A DNA stretch of 64,000 nt, taken from Frigoribacterium sp. ACAM 257. GTDB taxonomy: Bacteria > Actinomycetota > Actinomycetes > Actinomycetales > Microbacteriaceae. Below, in pieces: positions 32,114 through 40,353 of the stretch; positions within the stretch are counted from its first letter, which is position 1; the number at the start of each line of letters is the position of its first letter. The notes beneath the pieces are model-generated. The model made no database searches. It was not told the origin of the DNA and saw only the letters and a list, made by a program, of their open reading frames with translations. The translations under genes were made by a program, and so were the position numbers. The stretch covers positions 62,001 through 126,000 of the forward strand of contig NZ_VOLO01000005.1 of the NCBI RefSeq assembly GCF_007954365.1, given 5' to 3'.

Positions 32114-32219
32114 CTCGCACACCTGCCGAGCGACCTGCGCCACAGCACGTCGCCCCTCCTCCCGTCAACCCCCTCTCGGCAACTTGTCCCGGCCCCCGCG
32201 GCCCGCCAAGATCGGAGGG

Positions 32220-33182
32220 ATGTCCGACGACCCCCGACGCAGAGTCCTCGTCGAGGCACACGGCGACGACCTCGACGGAGCGGCCAGGTTCTTCGGCTCG
32301 GGCTACGGCGAAGTGGGCGGCCTCCGCTTCGTCGAGACGGAGGACGCGTTCCGCTGGCGGCACACGACGCGCGGCGACGGCGAGCTGACCCTCCGCACGA
32401 CGCACTTCTCCGGCGAGGTCACCGGCACGATCCAGCCCCGCGGCGAGCGGATCATCCAGTGGATCGGCCGGGGCTCGGCCCTGATGGACATCGGCCGCGA
32501 CGAGGTGACGCCCGAGGTCGGCCAGCCCATGCCGTTCCCCTACGGGAGGCCCTTCTCGTTCCGGGTGACCGACGTCGAGCAGAACCTGCTGCACCTCTCC
32601 GACAGGGTGCTCGACGAGGTCGCCTCCGAGCGCGAGGACGCCTACCCCGGCTCGGTCCGCTTCGACCACACGGCCGTGATCGACGACGAGGGGCGAGTCC
32701 GCTTCAACGCCGCCCTGCGCCACATCGCGCGGGTCTACCTGGACGACGAGTCCGACGACGCCGCCCGGGCCGAGACCGCGCGCTGGGCGGCGGGCGTCCT
32801 GCTCGACACGTTCCCGCACACCTCGCGCCGCCTCCCCGACGAGGTCCTGGCGCCGCGGAACGCGTCGCTCCGCCTCGCGGTCGAGTACGTCCACGCGCGT
32901 GCGCACGAGCCGATCACGCCCCGCGGCGTCGCGACGCACGCCGGCCTCACGCCGCGCGGCCTGCAGCAGGCGTTCAGCCGTCACCTCGACACGACGCCGT
33001 CCGAGTACCTGCGCGCCGTGCGGCTCGACCGCGTGCGGGACGAGCTCGTCGAGGGGTCGGCGGACACCGTGACGGTGGCCGAGGTGGCCCAGCGGTGGGC
33101 GTTCGCGCACCTGGGGCGCTTCTCCGCCTCCTACGTCCACCGCTTCGGCGAATACCCGCGCGAGACGCTGCACGGCGCCTGA
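32220..33182 (+). CDS. AraC-family transcriptional regulator
   Basis: ATG 32220 follows GGAGGG closely; the frame upstream is open but not supported. The 320-residue protein has an N-terminal domain of about 200 residues resembling AraC-binding-domain-like ligand domains (FRWRHTTRGDGELTLRTTHF) and a C-terminal AraC DNA-binding domain of two helix-turn-helix units: ITPRGVATHAGLTPRGLQQAF and VTVAEVAQRWAFAHLGRFSASY. The ligand and targets are unknown. It is divergent from the peroxidase gene. Confidence 0.88.
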   Translation: MSDDPRRRVLVEAHGDDLDGAARFFGSGYGEVGGLRFVETEDAFRWRHTTRGDGELTLRTTHFSGEVTGTIQPRGERIIQWIGRGSALMDIGRDEVTPEVGQPMPFPYGRPFSFRVTDVEQNLLHLSDRVLDEVASEREDAYPGSVRFDHTAVIDDEGRVRFNAALRHIARVYLDDESDDAARAETARWAAGVLLDTFPHTSRRLPDEVLAPRNASLRLAVEYVHARAHEPITPRGVATHAGLTPRGLQQAFSRHLDTTPSEYLRAVRLDRVRDELVEGSADTVTVAEVAQRWAFAHLGRFSASYVHRFGEYPRETLHGA

Positions 33183-33260
33183 CCGGCGACGGGCCGGGTC
33201 GCAGGAGGTGCGGCGCGCGTACCGTGGACCGTCCCACCCCAGCCAGCCGGAAGAGCCGTC

Positions 33261-33689
33261 ATGAAGCGCATCAGCTACGCCGAGGACCACCTGGTCACCG
33301 GCGACGACATCGCGGACGCGGTGATGGCGTACGCCCAGGCCCTCGCGATGAAGGGGCAGTCGGACTCGATCGACGTCCCCGCCGTGGACGCGGCGGGGAC
33401 TCCCCGGGTCTTCAGCATCCTGGTCGGGCCCGCGAGCCAGATGCTCACCTCCGACTCGATCAGCGTGGACGAAGCCCGCGGCGACGAGATCCGCGACGAG
33501 CGGCTCGTCGTCGACCTCGCAGCGCGGACGGCTGCGCTCGCCGGCGCCTCGCCCGTCCCCGTGCCGGTCGGCGTCGACTCGGTCGACCTCGAGACCGAGC
33601 AGTTCGACGTCGCCGTCCTCGACAGCGACGCGCCGGACCAGGACGGCGGCCGCCCCGGCCGTCAACCCGGCGGCCGCCCCGGCCGTTAA
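33261..33689 (+). CDS. Hypothetical protein whose C-terminus is made by a tandem repeat
   Basis: ATG 33261 follows CGGAAGAG, and TACCGT at 33221 gives a leader of about 28 nt. The 142-residue product is acidic and soluble, starts MKRISYAEDHLVTGDDIADAVMAYA and has no known domain. The DDIADAVMAYAQALA part resembles short conserved actinobacterial proteins of unknown role. Its last 16 residues (GGRPGRQPGGRPGR) are encoded by a 24-bp tandem repeat, and the stop is a TAA inside the second unit, present only because one base differs from unit 1. Confidence 0.7.
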   Translation: MKRISYAEDHLVTGDDIADAVMAYAQALAMKGQSDSIDVPAVDAAGTPRVFSILVGPASQMLTSDSISVDEARGDEIRDERLVVDLAARTAALAGASPVPVPVGVDSVDLETEQFDVAVLDSDAPDQDGGRPGRQPGGRPGR

Positions 33690-33723
33690 CCCGGCGGCCG
33701 CCCCGGCCGTTAACCCGGCGGCC
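33645..33723 (+). repeat. 24-bp tandem repeat, 3.3 units
   Basis: The unit is GGCGGCCGCCCCGGCC followed by GTTAACCC; unit 1 has GTCAACCC. It contains palindromes GGCGGCCGCC and GTTAAC. It forms the end of the hypothetical gene and part of the gap to the next gene. Confidence 0.85.
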
Positions 33724-33795
33724 ATCTCTGCGGCACGTGTCGTGCATATGGTCGTGGCGTCCCCGACGCCCGACCGCACCAGAGAGAGCTCCCGC

Positions 33796-35973
33796 ATGCG
33801 CGCACGCCGCCCGGCCTCCCGCCTCCCGTCCTCCACGTCCACGTCCGCCCCGCACGCCGCGCGCAGCCGGCGTCCGCTCGGCGCCGTCGCCCTGACCGGC
33901 ACGGCCGCCCTCGCCGCCGCCGGCCTGATCGGCCTCTCGGCGCCCGCGAGCGCGGCCGTCGTGGCGGCGCCCGTCGAGGTCTTCGCCGACCAGGAGGCCT
34001 TCGACCTGCAGCCCGTCGGCTCGTACGAGACCGGCACCTTCGACGCCAGCGCGGCCGAGATCGTCGAGCACTGGACCGGCCAGGCACGGGACTCCTCCGG
34101 CTCGGTGCTGCACCGCCTCCTCGTCGTCAACGCGGCGGAGGCGGTCGTCGAGGTCCTCGACATCGGCACGCCCTCGGCGCCCGTCTCGGCCGGCTTCACC
34201 GTCCAGACCACCGGCGTCACGGCCGCCGACGGCTCGGTCGTGCCCGCGGGCGCCGTCGCCAACTCGGTCTCGGTGCGGGCCGACGGCCTCGGCGCCGTCG
34301 CCGTCGAGAGCGACGACAAGACCGACCTCGGCTGGGTCGTCTTCTTCGACGCCGCGGGCGACGGAGGCGCCCTGGGCGCCGTGCGCGTCGGCTCGCTGCC
34401 CGACATGGTCGCCTTCAGCCCCGACGGCACCCGGGTGGTCGTCGCGAACGAGGGCGAGCCCGCCGAGGACTACTCGGTCGACCCCGAGGGCACGATCAGC
34501 GTCGTCGACGTGCCCGCGACCGTCTCCGCCCCCGCGCAGCCGGCCGTCAGCACGGCCGACTTCCACGACTTCGAGGTCGGCGGCAGCTCGGTGCTCGACC
34601 CCGAGGTGCGGGTCTTCGGCGGCCGTGAGGACGCCGGCACGGTCACGCCCGAGTCGCCCCTGCTGTTCCCCGTGAGCGAGAACCTCGAGCCCGAGTACGC
34701 CACGTTCTCGGCCGACGGCGCGACCGCGTGGGTCTCGCTGCAGGAGGCGAACGCCCTCGCGATCGTCGACGTCGCCACGGCCACGGTGACCGACGTCGTC
34801 CCCCTCGGCACGGTCGACCGCTCCGTCGTGCCGTTCGACCCGTCCGACCGTGACGGCGCCGACGGCGGCCCGGCGATCGCGATCGGCACCTGGGCCGGCG
34901 TCGAGGGCTACCGGATGCCCGACACGATCGCGAGCTACGAGTCCGGCGGCTCGACCTACGTCGTCACCGCGAACGAGGGCGACTCGCGCGACTGGGCCGG
35001 CTACGGCGAGGTGTCGCGGGTCAGCGCCCTCGGTCGGGGCGGCGTCCCGCCCGTCTGCGCGACGTCGCCCGCCGCCGGCTCGCTGGCGCCCGCCGCGCTC
35101 GGCCGCCTGAACGTGACCACGGCGAACGGCCTCAGCGCCGACGGCTCCTGTTACGAGACGCTCTACACGTTCGGGTCGCGGTCGTTCAGCATCCTCGACG
35201 CGAGCGGTCAGCAGGTCTTCGACTCGGGCTCCGACTTCGAGGAGGTCACCGCGGCGGCCGCGCCGGAGTCCTTCAACTCGAACCACACGGAGTCGAACCT
35301 CGACGGCCGCAGCGACGACAAGGGCCCCGAGCCGGAGGGCGTCGCCCTGGGCGAGATCGACGGACGCACCTACGCCTTCATCGGCTTCGAGCGCGTGGGC
35401 GGGATCGCCGTCTACGACGTGACCGTGCCGACCGCCGCCTCCTTCGTGGCCTACGTGAACAACCGCGACTTCGCCGTCTCGGGCGAGGACGCCGCCGACC
35501 CCGCCGCCGCCCTGTCGGCTGCGGGCGACCTCGGGCCGGAGGGGCTGGCGTTCGTCCCCGCCGCCGACTCGGCGACCGGCGAGCCGATGCTCGCGGTCGG
35601 CAACGAGGTCTCGGGCACGACGACGCTCTTCGCGATCACGGTGCCCGCGGCGGCCGAGCCGCCCGTCGTCGTGCCGCCGGTCGAGCCGCCCGTCGTGGTC
35701 GAGCCGCCGGTCGTCCCGCCCGTCGCCCCGGGTGACGGTGACGGTGCCGGTGCTCCGGGCGCGGGTGCGCCGGGTGCCGGTGCCGGTGCCGGGAACGGTG
35801 CAGGCGCGGGAGGCGCGGACACGTCGACCGCAGCCGGCACGACTCGGGACGGCCTCGCCTACACCGGCTCGGAGCTGGCCGCCTGGGCCCTGCCCCTCGC
35901 CGGCGGACTCGTCGCCCTCGGCGCCGTGCTGCTGGTCCGCGCCCGTCGCAGGGCGGCTCGCCTGCGCGGCTGA
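33796..35973 (+). CDS. Choice-of-anchor I family secreted protein with LAYTG sorting signal
   Basis: ATG 33796 follows AGAGAGAG; the product has 725 residues. A long signal peptide ends near ASA (residues 47-53). The main domain is the choice-of-anchor I fold, a beta-propeller-like repeat with SPDGTRVVVANEGEPAEDY, YVVTANEGDSRDW and NSNHTESNLDGRSDDKGPEPEGV. A Pro/Val then Gly/Ala-rich spacer leads to LAYTG, a hydrophobic helix and an Arg-rich tail, the pattern of class E sortase substrates. It should be linked to the cell wall. The role is unknown; related domains are found with phosphatase or phytase-like proteins. Confidence 0.88.
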   Translation: MRARRPASRLPSSTSTSAPHAARSRRPLGAVALTGTAALAAAGLIGLSAPASAAVVAAPVEVFADQEAFDLQPVGSYETGTFDASAAEIVEHWTGQARDSSGSVLHRLLVVNAAEAVVEVLDIGTPSAPVSAGFTVQTTGVTAADGSVVPAGAVANSVSVRADGLGAVAVESDDKTDLGWVVFFDAAGDGGALGAVRVGSLPDMVAFSPDGTRVVVANEGEPAEDYSVDPEGTISVVDVPATVSAPAQPAVSTADFHDFEVGGSSVLDPEVRVFGGREDAGTVTPESPLLFPVSENLEPEYATFSADGATAWVSLQEANALAIVDVATATVTDVVPLGTVDRSVVPFDPSDRDGADGGPAIAIGTWAGVEGYRMPDTIASYESGGSTYVVTANEGDSRDWAGYGEVSRVSALGRGGVPPVCATSPAAGSLAPAALGRLNVTTANGLSADGSCYETLYTFGSRSFSILDASGQQVFDSGSDFEEVTAAAAPESFNSNHTESNLDGRSDDKGPEPEGVALGEIDGRTYAFIGFERVGGIAVYDVTVPTAASFVAYVNNRDFAVSGEDAADPAAALSAAGDLGPEGLAFVPAADSATGEPMLAVGNEVSGTTTLFAITVPAAAEPPVVVPPVEPPVVVEPPVVPPVAPGDGDGAGAPGAGAPGAGAGAGNGAGAGGADTSTAAGTTRDGLAYTGSELAAWALPLAGGLVALGAVLLVRARRRAARLRG

Positions 35974-35989
35974 CGCCTCCTCGGCCCTC

Positions 35990-36047
35990 ACGAGAGGCCC
36001 CGGATCGACCTCCCCTCGTGGGCGACGGTCGAGCCGGGGCCTCTCGT
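35990..36047. terminator. Hairpin after the LAYTG protein gene
   Basis: ACGAGAGGCCCCGG pairs perfectly with CCGGGGCCTCTCGT, with an inner TCGACC/GGTCGA stem. It begins 16 nt after the stop. Confidence 0.6.
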
Positions 36048-36082
36048 CTGTCCCCGGCCGAGGAGATCAGAGTGGTGCGTGC

Positions 36083-36138
36083 CGAGCGGTCCGATCTGGT
36101 TCCCCTCGACCTGCCGGAGACCCAGATCGGACCACTCG
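36083..36138. repeat. Palindrome of the CGAGTGGTC family, copy 1
   Basis: CGAGCGGTCCGATCTGG pairs with CCAGATCGGACCACTCG with one mismatch. The tips share GAGTGGTC with elements at 49977, 52479 and 54301. Downstream, a short ACGG run lies before the next gene. Confidence 0.7.
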
Positions 36139-36219
36139 ACGGACGGACGGACGGATCGGTTGGCGGGGGCAGTGCGGAAGAGGAGGTGCGGTGCGAGGCG
36201 TCAGGCGCGGGGCGCGCCC

Positions 36220-37149
36220 TCAGGCGGAGGCCGAGGCGGCAGGCGCGATCACGTGCAGCACCCCGGGCGCGACCTCGACCGTGACCGGCAGCGGTCCGAC
36301 CAGCTCGCCGTCGGCGTAGGCGACGATCCCGTCGTCCGACTCGATGACGACCTTCCGCACCCGGTGCACGTGCACCCTCGGATCGGCGAGGTGCGTGCCC
36401 TTCGCGACCTTGAGGAACAGGCGGAGGAACTGCAGCCGCCCCAGCCGCTCCACGATCAGCACGTCCAGCAGGCCGTCGTCGAGACGGGCCTCGGGCAGCA
36501 CGGTCGTGCCCCCGCCGAACGAGCGCCCGTTGCCGACGGTGACCAGCGTGCCCTCCACTTCGCGCGAGGCGCCGTCGAGCTCGAGCCGGTACGACAGCGG
36601 CCGCAGGCGCAGCAGCTCGATCAGCAGCGCGAGGTCGTAGCGGCGGCGGCCCTTGGGCCAGCGCAGGGCGTTCGTCCGCTCGTTGACCACGGCGTCGAAG
36701 CCGGCCGAGACGATGCAGCCGAACCAGGTGGACTCGTCGCCGCGCGTCACCCTGCCCGCGTCGATCACGAGCGGCGGCCGGTCGAGCAGCGAGACGAGGA
36801 GGCGCGTCGCGGCCTCGGGGTCGTCGTGCGGGATCCCGAGGGTGCGGGCCATGTCGTTGCCGGTGCCCGTCGGCACGATCCCCAGCGCGACCGGCACCCC
36901 GACGACGAGTCCGACGCCGAGGTTGACGACGCCGTCGCCGCCCACGACGACCAGGGCGTGGGGGAGCGTCAGCACCTGCGCGCGCGCGGCCGCGACGAGG
37001 GCTTCGACGGTGGGCTCGCGGAGCGGGACGACGTCGTGGCCCGCCGCACGGAGGGCCTCGACGACGGCGTCGCCCACGCCTCGTCCGCGTCCGGACGACG
37101 CCGACGGGTTGATCGCGACGACGACGCGGCGGCGGGGAGTCGGTTCCAT
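36220..37149 (-). CDS. Diacylglycerol/sphingosine-kinase-like lipid kinase (DagK/YegS family)
   Basis: The 309-residue protein has the DAGK catalytic domain with INPSASSGRG at the N-terminus, the glycine-rich loop VVGGDGVVNLG at residues 69-79 and IVPTGTGNDMARTLG. The usual GGDGT(V/L)NE is altered to GGDGVVNLG, a variant seen in actinobacteria. The C-terminal beta-sandwich contains VTVGNGRSFGGG and DDGLLDVLIV. It should phosphorylate a lipid such as diacylglycerol at the membrane. ATG 37149 follows CATGAT by 6 nt, the same upstream sequence as the gene at 37722. Confidence 0.9.
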   Translation of the reverse strand: MEPTPRRRVVVAINPSASSGRGRGVGDAVVEALRAAGHDVVPLREPTVEALVAAARAQVLTLPHALVVVGGDGVVNLGVGLVVGVPVALGIVPTGTGNDMARTLGIPHDDPEAATRLLVSLLDRPPLVIDAGRVTRGDESTWFGCIVSAGFDAVVNERTNALRWPKGRRRYDLALLIELLRLRPLSYRLELDGASREVEGTLVTVGNGRSFGGGTTVLPEARLDDGLLDVLIVERLGRLQFLRLFLKVAKGTHLADPRVHVHRVRKVVIESDDGIVAYADGELVGPLPVTVEVAPGVLHVIAPAASASA

Positions 37150-37155
37150 CCCCCG

Positions 37156-37161
37156 ATCATG
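37156..37161 (-). promoter_or_regulatory. -10-like box CATGAT of the lipid kinase gene
   Basis: CATGATCGGGGGATG is identical before this gene and before the gene at 37722, with 6 nt between the box and ATG. Confidence 0.4.
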
Positions 37162-37215
37162 TCAGCGGACGCGCCGCGCCGCCCCTGCGGCCCGCCCCGG
37201 CGGCCCGGCGGAAGC

Positions 37216-37247
37216 ACACTGCACCGGGACTAGACCCGGTGCAGTGT
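37216..37247. terminator. Perfect 13-bp hairpin between lipid kinase and DUF4383 genes
   Basis: ACACTGCACCGGG and CCCGGTGCAGTGT flank the loop ACTAGA. It lies 44 nt downstream of the minus-strand gene ending at 37291. Confidence 0.6.
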
Positions 37248-37290
37248 ACGAAACGCGGTGCGATGCCCGCGGCAGCTCCGCGGCGGCGGC

Positions 37291-37722
37291 TCAGCGGCGG
37301 CGGCGGCGCTCCGCACCGATCGCGGTCAGCAGCAGCACGCCGCCGGCCAGCAGGTGCGTGATGTCGTCGCCGAGGTTGAGGGCGAGGAAGTTGACGTCGG
37401 TGTCGCGCACGAGGAACCCGGCGACGCCGAAGACGACGAAGAGCAGGCCCACGACCGTGTTGATCGTGCGGGCGGGGGCGCTGCCGGAGGCGCCCGCGAT
37501 GAGCAGTGCCGCACCCGAGAGCACCCAGATGACGACGAGCGCGGGGTTGACGTTGAGGAACCCGAGCGCCGCCCCGGTCGTCCCGAAGAACGGCCCCATG
37601 TTCTCGGCGAAGAACCCGCAGGCGCCGACCAGCAGGACGATCGTGCCGATCGTCAGTGCGGCCGCGCGGTTCGGCGACTCGCGGATGGTGGGCTCGTAGG
37701 CGGCAGGAGTCGTCGTGGTCAT
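37291..37722 (-). CDS. DUF4383-like four-helix membrane protein
   Basis: The 143-residue product starts at ATG 37722. It has four membrane helices: AALTIGTIVLLVGACGFF, ALVVIWVLSGAALLIAG, INTVVGLLFVVFGVAGFLV and ITHLLAGGVLLLTAIG. The motif NxxxHLLxGxxLL in the last helix and NRAAALTIG in the first suggest the DUF4383 family of small actinobacterial membrane proteins. The function is unknown. The C-terminus is a run of arginines. Confidence 0.75.
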   Translation of the reverse strand: MTTTTPAAYEPTIRESPNRAAALTIGTIVLLVGACGFFAENMGPFFGTTGAALGFLNVNPALVVIWVLSGAALLIAGASGSAPARTINTVVGLLFVVFGVAGFLVRDTDVNFLALNLGDDITHLLAGGVLLLTAIGAERRRRR

Positions 37723-37728
37723 CCCCCG

Positions 37729-37734
37729 ATCATG
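37729..37734 (-). promoter_or_regulatory. -10-like box CATGAT of the DUF4383-like gene
   Basis: The box and spacing are identical to those at 37156-37161. Confidence 0.4.
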
Positions 37735-37761
37735 CCAGAGCACCACCCGAGGAGGCGCGGC

Positions 37762-39117
37762 TCAGCTCGAGGGCGCCGCCGCGGCACCCGGGCCGGTGCC
37801 GGCCGCATCGCCCGCGGCGGCCGCGTCCTCTGCGGCGCGGATCGCCGGCACCCGGGTCGCCTGGCTCATGAACCGCCGCACGTCGAGGTCGACGATGATG
37901 TCCGCGGGCCGCAGCGGGCGGGTCAGGTACAGCCCGTCGAGGGCCGTGATGCGGCTGAGCGCGACGTAGGTCTGCCCGGCGCTGAAGACCCGCGTGCCCA
38001 GGTCGACGATGGCGCTGTCGTAGGTCTTGCCCTGCGACTTGTGGATCGTCACGGCCCAGGCCAGGCGCAGGGGGAACTGCGTGAACTCGGCCACGACGTC
38101 CTTGCGGAGCTGCTTGGTCGAGGCCGACCACGAGTAGGCGAACTTCTCCCACACGGCGGGCTGCACCTCGTGTTCCTCGCCGTCGACCTCGACGAAGACG
38201 GTGTCGCGCACCTTCGTCACGGTGCCGGTGGTGCCGTTGACCCAGCGCTGGTCCTGGTCGTTGCGGAGGAACATCACGCGCGCCCCGCGCTTCAGCTCGA
38301 GAGCCTCGTCGGCGGGGAACGTGCGCCCCCCGAACTCGCCGCTGACCTCGGCCTTGGCGGTGAGCACCCGCCCGGGCAGCCGCTCGAGCTCGACCTTGTT
38401 GATGCGGGTCACGGTGTCGTTCCGGGTCGCGAGCGTGATCGCGGTGCCGTCGGTCGGCGCGGGGCGCGCCCCCGCCCCGTTCAGCGCACCGGCGATCTCG
38501 GCGGTGACGCGGCCGTGGCGGACGGCGTTCAGCATCTCCTTGAAGTCGCCCTCGGTCTGCCGGTGGATGAACGCCAGCTCGTAGATCCGCAACGACGCTT
38601 CTTGCCAGACGTGGGCGTCGAAGAACCACATCGACCGGTAGTTGTCGCGGAAGTACGCGCGCTCCTCCGCGTCGCCGGGCACCGGGGGCAGTTGGTAGGG
38701 GTCGCCGAAGAGCACGACCTGCACGCCGCCGAACGGCTCGGACCGTCGCTGTCGTGCCTGGCGCAGGGAGCGGTCGATCGCGTCCATCAGGTCGGCGTTC
38801 ACCATCGAGACCTCGTCGATCACGAGCGTGTCGATCGTGTTGAGCAGCTTGCGCAGCTCGCTCTTCTGCTCGATGTCGTGGTCGGCGATCAGCCCGATCG
38901 ACAGCCGGAACAGCGAGTGGATCGTCTGCCCGCCGACGTTGAGGGCGGCCACGCCCGTGGGGGCACAGATCACGACCTGCTTCGACGTGTTCCACGACAG
39001 GTGGTTCAGCAGGGTCGACTTGCCGGTGCCGGCCCGGCCGGTGACGAAGATGTGCTCCTTGGTGTCCTCGATGGCGTCGAACACGGCCTGCTGCTCGGCG
39101 GAGAGGGCGACGGACAC
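37762..39117 (-). CDS. PIF1-like ATP-dependent DNA helicase
   Basis: The 451-residue protein is a superfamily 1 helicase: Walker A GRAGTGKST at residues 27-35, motif Ib APTGVAALNVGG, Walker B LVIDEVSMVNADLMDAID, motif III VVLFGDPYQLPPV and the C-terminal motifs WAVTIHKSQGKTYD and YVALSRITALDGLYL. This arrangement matches PIF1-type helicases, which unwind DNA 5'-3' and resolve G-quadruplexes in the proteins studied. About 20 residues of Ala/Gly-rich tail follow the catalytic domain. It is a single gene. Confidence 0.9.
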   Translation of the reverse strand: MSVALSAEQQAVFDAIEDTKEHIFVTGRAGTGKSTLLNHLSWNTSKQVVICAPTGVAALNVGGQTIHSLFRLSIGLIADHDIEQKSELRKLLNTIDTLVIDEVSMVNADLMDAIDRSLRQARQRRSEPFGGVQVVLFGDPYQLPPVPGDAEERAYFRDNYRSMWFFDAHVWQEASLRIYELAFIHRQTEGDFKEMLNAVRHGRVTAEIAGALNGAGARPAPTDGTAITLATRNDTVTRINKVELERLPGRVLTAKAEVSGEFGGRTFPADEALELKRGARVMFLRNDQDQRWVNGTTGTVTKVRDTVFVEVDGEEHEVQPAVWEKFAYSWSASTKQLRKDVVAEFTQFPLRLAWAVTIHKSQGKTYDSAIVDLGTRVFSAGQTYVALSRITALDGLYLTRPLRPADIIVDLDVRRFMSQATRVPAIRAAEDAAAAGDAAGTGPGAAAAPSS

Positions 39118-39261
39118 GGCGACACGGACCTTTCGGGCTCGAGGAGCAGGGGAGGCGGCAGGGGCGGACGGGGTGGAGCCGCGATCTCGAGGAGGCGCGT
39201 CCAGGTCTCCAACCTACCCGCGCCTCCGTCGCTGCACGGCTGGTCGTGACCTCCGTCGACC

Positions 39262-39267
39262 TATGCT
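39262..39267 (+). promoter_or_regulatory. -10 box TATGCT, leaderless type
   Basis: The box is 6 nt before ATG 39274 and excludes the alternative GTG at 39268. Confidence 0.55.
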
Positions 39268-39273
39268 GTGGAC

Positions 39274-40275
39274 ATGTCTTCGTCCGTGGGGGAGAGAAGG
39301 CGCCCGTCGTCGTGGTGGCCCTTCGTCGCCATCTGGGGCGGTGCCGCGCTCTTCGTGGTGATCGGGTTCGCCGTGACGGTCGTCGCGCTGAACGCGACCG
39401 TGTACAGCGCGGGCGGCTTCGCGCGCGGCTACCTCGACGCGATCGACCGTGGCGACACCGCCAGCGCCCTCACCCTCGCGGGGATCGAGCCGACGGGCGA
39501 TCTCGAGGACGCCCTGCTGACCGTGCCCTCGCTGGGCGGCCTCGCCGACGTGCACGAGGAGCGCGAGCTCGACCTCGGCGACGGCACCCGCGCCGTGACG
39601 CTGTCGTACACGCTCGACGGCACCCCCGGGCAGTCGCAGTTCGTCGTGCAGCAGGCCGGCACGCGGTTCGGCTTCTTCCGCGCCTGGAGCTTCGCGCAGA
39701 GCCCGACCGCGACCCTCGACGTCACGCCGATGAACGACCCGCGCTTCACGGTCGACGGCCGGCTCGTGACGACCGAGAGCGGCGACGTCGCGACGCGCTT
39801 CGAGGTGCTCGCGCCCTCGCGCTTCGTCCTCTCGCACGAGAGCGCGTACCTCGAGGCGCCGACCGTCGGCGTGACGGTGATCAGCGCGGGGGGCACCTCC
39901 TCGGCCAGCGTCGCGACCGTGGCCCGCGCCTCCTTCTCGCAGGTGCTGCAGGAGCAGCTCGACACGATGCTCGACACCGACTGCGTGACGCAGCCGGTGC
40001 TGCTGCCCGCCGGCTGCCCCTTCGGGCGGCAGGTCGACGACCGGGTCACGGGCGAGCCCGCGTGGAGCATCGTCGCCTACCCGCAGGTCGCCGTGCAGCC
40101 CGGCACGGTCTCCGGCCAGTGGCTCGTCACCGAGGCCGCGGGCACGGCTCACCTCGTCGTCGACGCCCAGTCGCTCTTCGACGGGCGTCGCTACGCGATC
40201 GACGAGGACGTCCCCTTCACCGTCAGCTACACGATGAGCATCGGCACGGACGACGTCCTGACCTTCCAGCAGTAG
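39274..40275 (+). CDS. Membrane-anchored extracytoplasmic protein, unknown
   Basis: The start at ATG 39274 gives 333 residues. A short basic N-terminus with WWPF is followed by one membrane helix (AIWGGAALFVVIGFAVTVVAL) and a large extracytoplasmic domain beginning SAGGFARGYLDAIDRGDTASALTLAG. That opening, like DUF4878-type proteins, suggests an NTF2-like fold, followed by beta-rich sequence with one pair of cysteines (DTDCVTQPVLLPAGCPF) that may form a disulfide. No enzymatic motif is seen. It stands alone between hairpins. Confidence 0.72.
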   Translation: MSSSVGERRRPSSWWPFVAIWGGAALFVVIGFAVTVVALNATVYSAGGFARGYLDAIDRGDTASALTLAGIEPTGDLEDALLTVPSLGGLADVHEERELDLGDGTRAVTLSYTLDGTPGQSQFVVQQAGTRFGFFRAWSFAQSPTATLDVTPMNDPRFTVDGRLVTTESGDVATRFEVLAPSRFVLSHESAYLEAPTVGVTVISAGGTSSASVATVARASFSQVLQEQLDTMLDTDCVTQPVLLPAGCPFGRQVDDRVTGEPAWSIVAYPQVAVQPGTVSGQWLVTEAAGTAHLVVDAQSLFDGRRYAIDEDVPFTVSYTMSIGTDDVLTFQQ

Positions 40276-40293
40276 GCCCCGGCCTCCGGCCCC

Positions 40294-40353
40294 GGTGAGC
40301 CGGCACGAGGTGCTGTCCCCGGGGCGGCAGGGAGCACTTCCTGCCGGTTCACC
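40294..40353. repeat. Palindrome of the GGTGAGCCG family, copy 1
   Basis: GGTGAGCCGGCACGAGGTGCT pairs with the inverted GGTTCACC end over the same length with a few mismatches. The stop codon of the minus-strand gene at 40349 lies in its right arm. A second copy is at 52774-52834. Confidence 0.7.
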
